DNA of 5,277 nucleotides from Actinomycetales bacterium (lineage in GTDB: Bacteria > Actinomycetota > Actinomycetes > Actinomycetales > Beutenbergiaceae). The stretch is taken from positions 1 to 5,277 of the forward strand of contig JAENWO010000199.1 in NCBI GenBank assembly GCA_016649925.1, given 5' to 3'. Shown piece after piece: positions 1 through 5,277 of this stretch. The notes beneath the pieces are model-generated. The model was not told where the DNA came from. It was given only the letters and a program-made list of their open reading frames with translations, and made no database searches. A program made the position numbers and the translations under genes. Within the stretch, counting starts at the first letter, position 1, and every line of letters begins with the position of its first letter.

Positions 1-501
1 GCCGGACCGGCCCGCTTCCGGACGCCCGGTGCTAACGGGCCTGACGGCTCGGCCGCCGCATCCAGCCCGTACCTCGCCGGTGCGCCCTCGGGCGGGACGT
101 CGGCGCAGGCGCGCATGGCTGCGGCCCGCAAGTCGATGCTCTTCGGTGGCGGCATCGCCGTCGTCGGCGCGGTGATCACGCTGCTCGGCTACCTGAACCC
201 CGGCAACGACGGCCGGTTCAGCGTCTGGTGGGGACTCATCATCGTCGGCCTCTTCTCCTTCGTCCGCGGACTGATCGCATACTCGTCGGCGAAGAAGGCA
301 GCCGCCTTCACCCCCGGTGGCAGCTTCGACGGCACGAGCTACGCCGTCGGCAACTACCCGGGTGCCCCCGGCAACTACCCGGGTGCCCCCGGCAACTACC
401 CGGGCGCCCCCGGCAACGCGCCCGGTGGCTCGTACCCAGGCGCGCCCGGCGGCTCGACCGACGACCCGAACGCCCTCCGCCCGGGCGAGTATCGTCCCTG
501 A
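1..501 (+). CDS. Small two-helix membrane protein with Pro/Gly-rich tail, 5' partial
   Basis: The frame is open from base 1 to the TGA at 499-501. An ATG at 115 would give 128 residues, but it has no convincing Shine-Dalgarno sequence. The 38 codons before it are stop-free, G/C-rich at the third position and Pro/Gly/Ala-rich, so the true start probably lies upstream of the window. Counting from ATG 115, a basic AAARK stretch precedes a hydrophobic helix at about residues 10-27. A short Gly/Asn/Asp loop follows, then a second helix at about 37-57, then basic SAKKAA, which suggests both termini are cytoplasmic. The tail, from about residue 66, is disordered and carries NYPGAPG repeats. Small actinobacterial membrane proteins of this layout, with a Pro-rich N-terminus and two helices, are common and uncharacterised. 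No enzymatic motif is visible. Function is unknown. Confidence 0.72.
   Translation, partial: AGPARFRTPGANGPDGSAAASSPYLAGAPSGGTSAQARMAAARKSMLFGGGIAVVGAVITLLGYLNPGNDGRFSVWWGLIIVGLFSFVRGLIAYSSAKKAAAFTPGGSFDGTSYAVGNYPGAPGNYPGAPGNYPGAPGNAPGGSYPGAPGGSTDDPNALRPGEYRP
349..411 (+). repeat. 21-bp in-frame tandem repeat, three copies
   Basis: Three adjacent 21-bp units start at 349, 370 and 391, each encoding GNYPGAP. Units 1 and 2 are identical and unit 3 differs by one silent base (GGC for GGT). A degenerate continuation, GNAPGGS then YPGAPGG, runs to about 453. The near-identity at DNA level indicates recent duplication by slippage or unequal recombination, so copy number is likely to vary between strains. 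Confidence 0.9.
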
Positions 502-503
502 GG

Positions 504-931
504 TCAGCGGGGTATGCGGCGCGCGAACGCGGCCAGGCCCTGCTCCTCGTGGAGCACGAGGCCCATCCTGCGGTAGAAGCGATGCCAGCGTTCGCCGTCG
601 AGCGTGTTCGCGGCGTCGGTGGCCAGCGCGAGGAAGCGGCAGTCGGCGTACCGTTCGAGGATCTGCGTGAGCAGTGCCGAGCCGATGCCGCTTCCCTGGT
701 GGGCCGGGTGCACGAGCAGGTCCTGGACGTAGCAGATGCTCTCGCCGTCGGAGACCGTGCGTGCCAGCCCGATGAGCGTGCCGTCGTCGTCGCGGGCCGT
801 CAGGGCCACGTGCGAGCCGGCGACCGCACGAGCCAGCTTCGCCGGGTCCTTCGTGTAGCCGGACCACTGCACGGAGTCGTACAGCGCGACGAGCTCGGCC
901 TCGCTCGGCGAGGTCTCCACGGCGATGCGCA

Positions 932-932
<1 letters not shown>
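504..932 (-). CDS. GNAT-family N-acetyltransferase, coupled to purU
   Basis: This encodes 142 residues, starting MRIAVETSPS and ending at the stop read at 506-504. The acetyl-CoA-binding motif A is clear: a strand with YVQDLLVHP (about 68-76), then QGSGIG (79-84) and the following helix. Near the C-terminus WHRFYRRMGL (116-125) is the usual GNAT element carrying the candidate catalytic Tyr120. The length is typical of a single-domain GNAT. The ATG at 932 shares one base with the purU TGA (TGATG), and the bases before it contain no purine-rich ribosome site, so translation probably depends on termination-reinitiation after purU. The longer in-frame start near 989 lies inside purU and is rejected. 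Substrate is unknown. The linkage to purU is suggestive but does not identify a one-carbon role. The 3' end faces the membrane-protein gene with only 2 bp between stops. Confidence 0.88.
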
Positions 933-1795
<863 letters not shown>

Positions 1796-1802
1796 AGGGG
1801 CG

Positions 1803-1808
1803 AGAGTA
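1803..1808 (-). promoter_or_regulatory. Candidate -10 box for leaderless purU
   Basis: On the minus strand TACTCT, matching the TAnnnT actinobacterial -10 pattern, ends 7 nt before the GTG at 1795. That spacing would place the transcript 5' end at or within a base of the start codon. No good -35 hexamer is visible at the usual distance. Just upstream (1811-1822) a short inverted repeat, CGCCC-TT-GGGCG, lies where a regulator could bind in this 69-bp divergent region. This is inferred from motif and spacing only. Confidence 0.5.
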
Positions 1809-1864
1809 TCCGCCCTTGGGCGATTCATTCGGGTCGCGGTGCTAAGAGGTGTCAGGATGGGGCC

Positions 1865-2473
1865 ATGGACGAGCTGAGGATCGACGTCGTCGAGGACACC
1901 GACGCGGGTGAGCTGCTGACGGTGCGACGCGCCGCCTTCGTGACGGAGGCGCAGCTGTACGACGACCCGCACATCCCCGCCCTGACCCAGACGCTGGACG
2001 AGTTGCGGGAGGATCTGGCTCGCCCGGACGTCGTCACCCTGGCCGCCTGGGCCGGCCCGCGGATGATCGGCTCCGTGCGGGTGGGCCTGGAGGAGGACCG
2101 CGCGCTGCTCGGCCGCCTCGCCGTCGTGCCGGACCTGCAAGGCCAGGGCATCGGCACGAAGCTGCTGATGTCCGTGCTGTCCTACCTGCCCGAGCAGACG
2201 AAGGAGGTCTGGGTCTTCACCGGCCAGGACTCCAAGCAGAATCTCTCGCTCTACGCCAAGCACGGCTTCGAGCACCAGTACGACCAGAACGCCGGCGACC
2301 TCACCTACGCCTACCTGCGCAAGATCCTCGGCGAGATGGAGGTCGAGTCCGGCCCGGGTACCGACGAGGCCTCCGGGGACGACGTCGACGAGATCGTCGG
2401 GGACGACACCGTCGAGGGATCGGGTGCCTCCGCGCCGTCGAGGAGTTCCACGACACCGGACCGCACCGTCTGA
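1865..2473 (+). CDS. GNAT-family N-acetyltransferase with acidic C-terminal tail
   Basis: This encodes 202 residues from ATG 1865, which is preceded by AGGA at 1854-1857 with 7-nt spacing. Residues 1-155 form a GNAT domain: RRAAFVTEAQLY (21-32) in the N-terminal helices, GSVRVGLE in the central sheet, motif A with LGRLAVVPDLQGQGIG (82-97), and a C-terminal element with LSLYAKHGF (127-135) that supplies the likely catalytic Tyr130. Residues after about 157 form a low-complexity tail of about 45 residues, rich in Asp, Glu, Gly and Ser, with no domain. The tail keeps the G/C third-position bias, so it is probably truly translated. The gene is transcribed divergently from purU across 69 bp. Such proteins are usually annotated only as GNAT acetyltransferases; the acceptor substrate is not evident. 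Confidence 0.9.
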   Translation: MDELRIDVVEDTDAGELLTVRRAAFVTEAQLYDDPHIPALTQTLDELREDLARPDVVTLAAWAGPRMIGSVRVGLEEDRALLGRLAVVPDLQGQGIGTKLLMSVLSYLPEQTKEVWVFTGQDSKQNLSLYAKHGFEHQYDQNAGDLTYAYLRKILGEMEVESGPGTDEASGDDVDEIVGDDTVEGSGASAPSRSSTTPDRTV

Positions 2474-2476
2474 CGA

Positions 2477-2504
2477 GCGGCCCGGCCGCCCCGCCGGGTT
2501 CCGC
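2477..2504 (+). terminator. GC-rich hairpin just after the GNAT gene
   Basis: Arms GCGG-CCCGGC (2477-2486) and GCCGGG-TT-CCGC (2493-2504) give ten G-C pairs with a TT bulge and a six-base loop, starting 4 bp after the stop codon at 2473. There is no T tract, which is common for actinobacterial terminator-like hairpins, so termination is inferred from position and stability. Confidence 0.5.
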
Positions 2505-2556
2505 AATCGTGACACCGGTGCAACGCCGTCGAACCTTGGCGCGGCACGCTGAGGGC

Positions 2557-2866
2557 ATGTCCCGGACCCTCCGGTCACACCGAGGACCTCGCCTGCGACG
2601 TCTGCGGGCGACCTCCCGAGCCGCGCAAGGTGAGGCTCACGCAACATCCTCGGCGTGCACGTCCACCCGGGTGTGGCCCACCTCTGCGGTGACGGCGACA
2701 CGCTCAAGGTGCCCTCCCGCCAGCACGGGGCGCTCGTCCCGGCCCGCCCGGGCGAGCCGTTCACGCCCGCGGAGTCGGCCCGTGCACACTTGCTCGCCCC
2801 ATGCCTGAGGTGATCGAGGCCGGGCGGGTGCCGAGGCCGCACACGGCGGGCGAGGCCGTCGGCTGA
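2557..2866 (+). pseudogene. Degraded short coding region with frame breaks; possible zinc-ribbon remnant
   Basis: No intact gene spans this stretch, but coding-like sequence moves between frames. From about 2573 one frame reads GHTEDLACDVCGRPPEPRK, with a CxxC pair (2594-2605). From 2643 another frame reads NILGVHVHPGVAHLCGDGD and continues to a stop at 2811-2813. From 2801 the first frame resumes as MPEVIEAGRVPRPHTAGEAVG and ends at TGA 2864-2866. G/C at third positions is very high in each segment. One extra C in the CCCC run at 2797-2800 would join the last two segments into LLAP-MPEVIEAG. At least one further shift is needed near 2640, and another if ATG 2557 was the start. The restored product would be about 100 residues with possible Cys/His metal ligands. 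I do not recognise the family. Decay fits better than a single sequencing error, since several shifts are needed, but sequencing error is not excluded. Confidence 0.45.
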
Positions 2867-2889
2867 GCGCGGGGCGCGTTGAGCGCGGG
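2864..2889 (+). repeat. 10-bp direct repeat upstream of the glyA promoter
   Basis: TGAGCGCGGG occurs at 2864-2873 and again at 2880-2889, 16 bp apart. The second copy runs into TTGTCACG (2890-2897), which recurs as TTGTTACG at 2912-2919, 22 bp downstream. Paired sites just upstream of a -10 box could be regulator-binding sites, but GC-rich DNA gives short repeats by chance. Confidence 0.35.
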
Positions 2890-2898
2890 TTGTCACGG

Positions 2899-2911
2899 CC
2901 CCCGCCGGGGG
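2899..2911 (+). terminator. Short CCCCC-GCC-GGGGG hairpin followed by TTGTT
   Basis: A five-pair all-G-C stem with a three-base loop is followed by a short T-rich stretch (2912-2916), about 33 bp past the end of the degraded coding region. It may terminate readthrough ahead of the glyA leader. It also lies where the spacer of the glyA promoter would be, so this assignment competes with or overlaps the promoter. The stem is short and the T tract weak. Confidence 0.3.
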
Positions 2912-2915
2912 TTGT

Positions 2916-2921
2916 TACGCT
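2916..2921 (+). promoter_or_regulatory. Candidate -10 box of the glyA(-folD) transcript
   Basis: TACGCT matches the TAnnnT pattern. It would start transcription at about 2927-2929, which coincides with the first base of riboswitch stem P1 and so gives a compact leader. TTGTCA at 2890-2895 resembles a -35 hexamer, but the 20-bp spacer is longer than usual, so the -35 assignment is doubtful. Confidence 0.5.
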
Positions 2922-2926
2922 GGCCC

Positions 2927-3001
2927 CATCGCAACTGGCGCCGAGGTGGATGACCACCGGGGAGCGATGCAGCAGCTGAACTCGCGGTCGCCCGCCTGGG
3001 C
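2927..3001 (+). promoter_or_regulatory. ZTP (pfl) riboswitch aptamer upstream of glyA
   Basis: The pfl/ZTP landmarks appear in order: ACTGGCG (2934-2940); stem P2 GGTGG/CCACC (2945-2949/2954-2958) with loop ATGA; CCGGGGAGCG (2957-2966); and the CCGCCTGGGC block (2992-3001). P1 is CATCGC/GCGATG (2927-2932/2964-2969), six perfect pairs. P3 is GCCC/GGGC around loop GCCT (2990-3001). GGCG at 2937-2940 can pair with CGCC at 2993-2996, as expected for the pseudoknot. This class binds ZMP/ZTP (phosphorylated AICAR), which accumulates when 10-formyl-THF is limiting, and typically activates folate and purine genes including glyA and folD. The linker 2970-2989 is the variable part of the class. The identification rests on conserved bases, fold and context together. 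Confidence 0.93.
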
Positions 3002-3026
3002 CGAGAGCTACCCGAGAGACCCATCA

Positions 3027-3046
3027 CTGCATCGCCATGCGGAGGA
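3027..3046 (+). promoter_or_regulatory. Candidate riboswitch expression platform and glyA ribosome site
   Basis: GGAGGA at 3041-3046 is a strong ribosome site for the ATG at 3050. Just upstream, CTGCATCGC (3027-3035) is a perfect 9-base complement of GCGATGCAG (2964-2972), which contains the whole 3' strand of aptamer stem P1. The two pairings exclude each other. Locally, GCAT-CGCC-ATGC (3029-3040) can also form a small hairpin abutting the ribosome site. No run of Ts follows, so control of translation rather than termination is more likely. Confidence 0.55.
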
Positions 3047-3049
3047 ACC

Positions 3050-4348
3050 ATGAGCCAGACCACTGACTACACACCGGTCGCGAACCAGGCGCTCGCCGAC
3101 GTCGACCCAGAGATCGCGGCCGTCCTCGAGGGGGAGCTGAACCGTCAGCGCGACACCCTCGAGATGATCGCGAGCGAGAACTTCGTGCCTCGCTCCGTGC
3201 TCCAGGCGCAGGGTTCGGTGCTGACGAACAAGTACGCCGAGGGTTACCCCGGCCGCCGGTACTACGGCGGTTGCGAGCAGGTCGACATCGCGGAGAGCCT
3301 CGCGATCTCCCGCGCGAACTCGCTCTTCGGCTCCGAGTATGCCAACGTCCAGCCGCACTCTGGCGCCACCGCGAACGCGGCCGTGCTGCACGCACTGATC
3401 AGGCCGGGCGACACGATCCTCGGACTCCAGCTCGCCCACGGTGGGCACCTCACGCACGGCATGAAGATCAACTTCTCCGGCCGGCTGTACAACGTCGCGT
3501 CCTACGGCGTGGACGAGCAGACGCACCGGATCGAGTACGACGCGCTGAGGGCGGTGGCGCTCGAGTCCCGGCCGAAGGTCATCATCGCCGGTTGGTCCGC
3601 CTACCCGCGCCAGCTCGACTTCGCTGCGTTCCGTGAGATCGCCGACGAGGTCGGCGCCTACCTGTGGACCGACATGGCGCACTTCGCTGGCCTGGTGGCC
3701 GCCGGGCTGCACCCGAGCCCGATCCCGCACTCCGACGTCGTCTCCACGACCGTGCACAAGACCCTCGGCGGGCCGCGCTCCGGGCTCATCCTGTCCCGCG
3801 ACATCGAGCAGTTCGGCAAGAAGCTCGACTCCGCCGTCTTCCCCGGTCAGCAGGGCGGCCCGCTCATGCACGTGATCGCGGCGAAGGCAGTCGCGCTGAA
3901 GATCGCCGCCTCGCAGGAGTTCAAGGAGCGTCAGCAGCGCACCATCGACGGGGCGAAGATCCTGGCCGAGAGGCTCACCGCCCCCGCGCTCAAGGAGGCG
4001 GGGGTGAGCGTGCTGACCGGCGGCACCGACGTGCACCTCGTGCTCGTCGACCTGCGCAACTCGGCCCTCGACGGCCAGCAGGGCGAGGACCTCCTCCACG
4101 ACGCGGGCATCACGGTGAACCGCAACGCCGTCCCGTTCGACCCGCGTCCGCCCCGGGTCACGTCCGGTTTGCGGGTCGGCACCCCGGCCCTGGCCTCGCG
4201 TGGCTTCGGCGACAAGGAGTTCACCGAGGTCGCGGACATCATCGCTGGTGTTCTCGAGGCAGGTGCCAGCGCCGACATCGAGTCCGCCCGCGCCCGCGTG
4301 AAGGTCCTCACCGAGGCCTTCCCGCTCTACCCCGGCCTGCAGCAGTAA
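3050..4348 (+). CDS. glyA: Serine hydroxymethyltransferase GlyA
   Basis: GlyA is a cytosolic PLP enzyme that converts serine and THF to glycine and 5,10-methylene-THF, the main entry of one-carbon units. The 432-residue length is normal. N-terminal landmarks are LEMIASENFVPR (37-48) and NKYAEGYPGRRYYGG (60-74). QPHSGATAN (101-109) binds the cofactor phosphate. His130 in LAHGGHLTHG is expected to stack on the PLP ring, and Asp208 and His211 lie in TDMAHFAG. VSTTVHKTLGGPRSG (231-245) contains the Schiff-base lysine Lys237. Arg375 in TSGLRVGTPA should bind the substrate carboxylate. All key residues are intact. ATG 3050 has GGAGG four bases upstream after the intervening A-rich spacer, and it overlaps the stop of a leader ORF (ATGA). 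Expression is expected to be controlled by the ZTP riboswitch. folD follows after 109 bp that contain a large palindrome. Confidence 0.98.
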   Translation: MSQTTDYTPVANQALADVDPEIAAVLEGELNRQRDTLEMIASENFVPRSVLQAQGSVLTNKYAEGYPGRRYYGGCEQVDIAESLAISRANSLFGSEYANVQPHSGATANAAVLHALIRPGDTILGLQLAHGGHLTHGMKINFSGRLYNVASYGVDEQTHRIEYDALRAVALESRPKVIIAGWSAYPRQLDFAAFREIADEVGAYLWTDMAHFAGLVAAGLHPSPIPHSDVVSTTVHKTLGGPRSGLILSRDIEQFGKKLDSAVFPGQQGGPLMHVIAAKAVALKIAASQEFKERQQRTIDGAKILAERLTAPALKEAGVSVLTGGTDVHLVLVDLRNSALDGQQGEDLLHDAGITVNRNAVPFDPRPPRVTSGLRVGTPALASRGFGDKEFTEVADIIAGVLEAGASADIESARARVKVLTEAFPLYPGLQQ

Positions 4349-4350
4349 CA

Positions 4351-4429
4351 ACCCCGAGCACGCGAGTGCTGACAATTCATGTCAAATCTCGAGATATGAC
4401 ATGAATTGCCAGCACTCGCGTGCCGGGGT
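4351..4429. repeat. 79-bp nested palindrome between glyA and folD
   Basis: The arms meet at the centre 4390/4391 and give about 37 base pairs, with an A-A mismatch (4385/4396), an A-C mismatch (4372/4409) and one bulged A (4357). Each arm is itself made of small hairpins: AGCAC-GCGA-GTGCT (4357-4370) and TGACA-ATTCA-TGTCA (4370-4384) on the left, the perfect ATCTCGAGAT at the centre (4386-4395), a decayed TGACA/TGCCA copy (4397-4411), and GCAC-TCGC-GTGC (4412-4423). The core is much more A+T-rich than its surroundings. It starts 2 bp after the glyA stop and lacks a T tract. It could be an RNA processing or attenuation hairpin within a glyA-folD transcript, or a dispersed REP/MITE-like element. 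No target-site duplication is evident at the ends. Confidence 0.88.
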
Positions 4430-4457
4430 ACGCCCCAGCAAACGAGAGGGAGGCGCC

Positions 4458-5277
4458 ATGAGCGCACAGATCCTGGACGGCAAGGCCACTGCGGCCGCGA
4501 TCAGGTCCGAGCTCGCCGAGCGGGTGTCCGCACTGCGTGAGCGCGGCATCACCCCGGGGCTCGGCACGCTGCTCGTCGGCGACGACCCCGGCTCGCAGTC
4601 TTACGTGGCCGGCAAGCACCGCGACTGCGAGCAGGTCGGCATCGCCTCTATCCGGGTGGACCTGCCAGCCACCGCCACGCAGGAGGAGATCGAGGCGGCG
4701 GTCGACCGGCTGAACGCCGACCCGTCCTGCACCGGCTTCATCGTGCAGCTGCCACTGCCGAAGGGCATCGACACGAACCGGGTGCTCGAGCTGGTGGACC
4801 CGGACAAGGACGCCGACGGCTTGCACCCCACGAACCTCGGGCGCCTCGTGCTGCGGGTCAACGAGCCGGTGACCTCACCGTTGCCGTGCACCCCGCGCGG
4901 CATCGTCGAGCTCGTCCAGCGGCACGGCATCGACCTGCGCGGTAAGCACGTCGTCGTCGTCGGGCGCGGCACCACGGTGGGGCGCAGCATCGGCCTGCTG
5001 CTGACCCGCCGTGAGCTCAACGCGACGGTCACGCTCACGCACACCGGGACAGTCGACCTGGCCGCGCACACCCTCGCCGCGGACGTGATCGTCGTCGCGG
5101 CCGGTGTACCCGGGATCGTCATGGCCGAGATGGTCGGTCCGGGCGCTGTGGTGCTCGACGTGGGCGTGCGCCGCGTGGTCGATCCCGAGACCGGCAAGGC
5201 CAAGCTCCACGGGGACGTGGCCGACGGCGTCGCGGACGTCGCGGCGTGGATCTCACCGAACCCCGGGGGAGTGGGCC
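4458..5277 (+). CDS. folD: Bifunctional methylene-THF dehydrogenase / methenyl-THF cyclohydrolase FolD, 3' partial
   Basis: FolD oxidises 5,10-methylene-THF with NADP+ and hydrolyses the methenyl intermediate to 10-formyl-THF, directly using GlyA's product. The window covers 273 codons and ends inside the PGGVGP signature (PGGVG at 269-273), so only about 15-25 residues of the usual length of about 290 are missing. Catalytic residues are present: Tyr49 and Lys53 in SYVAGKH, Gln97 in QLPLP (97-101), and Asp120 in DKDADGLHP (116-124). PCTP is at 143-146. The Rossmann dinucleotide loop is GRGTTVGRS (169-177), with Ser177 where Pro is more usual. ATG 4458 has GGGAGG at 4448-4453 with 4-nt spacing. 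No separate promoter is obvious in the 109-bp gap, so cotranscription with glyA is likely but would have to pass through the palindrome. Confidence 0.97.
   Translation, partial: MSAQILDGKATAAAIRSELAERVSALRERGITPGLGTLLVGDDPGSQSYVAGKHRDCEQVGIASIRVDLPATATQEEIEAAVDRLNADPSCTGFIVQLPLPKGIDTNRVLELVDPDKDADGLHPTNLGRLVLRVNEPVTSPLPCTPRGIVELVQRHGIDLRGKHVVVVGRGTTVGRSIGLLLTRRELNATVTLTHTGTVDLAAHTLAADVIVVAAGVPGIVMAEMVGPGAVVLDVGVRRVVDPETGKAKLHGDVADGVADVAAWISPNPGGVG

Noticed and set aside
2513..2520. CACCGGTG 8-bp palindrome as an operator
   Set aside because: The symmetry does not extend beyond 8 bp, and such G/C palindromes are expected by chance at this base composition.
2509..2808. 99-codon plus-strand frame starting GTG 2509
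   Set aside because: Its translation is Arg/Ser/Thr-rich with poor third-position bias. The coding-like signal in this stretch lies in the other two plus-strand frames, so it is treated as out-of-frame reading of a degraded gene.
1796..2896. Long minus-strand open frame continuous with purU
   Set aside because: Only the part below 1796 carries PurU homology. The rest is antisense to a well-supported GNAT gene and reads as arginine/valine/leucine-rich low-complexity sequence, as expected for a shadow frame in GC-rich DNA.
3008..4375. 455-residue minus-strand open frame
   Set aside because: It is antisense to the whole of glyA, with shadow-like Val/Gly/Asp/Arg-rich composition and no recognisable motif. 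glyA has all its catalytic residues in the opposite frame.
4351..4429. Palindrome as a simple intrinsic terminator of glyA
   Set aside because: No T tract follows the stem, the stem is far longer than needed, and folD lies just downstream with no clear promoter of its own. Termination is possible but not supported as the main reading.
4377..5210. Minus-strand open frames within folD
   Set aside because: They are antisense to FolD, whose motifs are all present in order. No domain or ribosome site is seen for the minus-strand frames.

Overview
This is a high-GC window with strong G/C preference at third codon positions. Codon usage, a probable leaderless promoter and the protein styles point to an actinobacterium; the order cannot be fixed from the sequence alone. 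The theme is folate one-carbon metabolism: purU, glyA and folD, with two GNAT acetyltransferases and a small proline/glycine-rich membrane protein.

Layout. Positions 1-501 (+) hold the C-terminal part of a two-helix membrane protein whose tail contains a 21-bp tandem repeat. The frame is open to the window edge, so the gene probably starts upstream. It converges, with a 2-bp gap, on a minus-strand pair. In that pair purU (932-1795, probably a leaderless GTG start) is followed by a GNAT gene (504-932) whose ATG shares one base with the purU stop. Divergent from purU is a second GNAT gene (1865-2473, +) with an acidic C-terminal tail. The 576-bp gap before glyA holds a GC-rich hairpin, a short degraded coding region broken by frameshifts (about 2557-2866), short direct repeats, a candidate -10 box and a clear ZTP (pfl) riboswitch at 2927-3001. 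Then come glyA (3050-4348), a 79-bp near-perfect palindrome (4351-4429), and folD (4458 to the window end, lacking its C-terminus).

How it works together. GlyA loads THF with a one-carbon unit from serine. FolD oxidises the resulting 5,10-methylene-THF to 10-formyl-THF, the cofactor for purine synthesis. PurU hydrolyses 10-formyl-THF back to THF and formate. The ZTP riboswitch senses ZMP/ZTP, which builds up when 10-formyl-THF is short, so it is expected to raise glyA and probably folD expression. purU removes the same cofactor and lies outside this leader on the opposite strand. The best leads are a 9-bp alternative pairing that could form the riboswitch's expression platform, a leader ORF whose stop overlaps the glyA start, and the nested palindrome between glyA and folD. 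No mobile-element gene, CRISPR array, tRNA or rRNA was seen.
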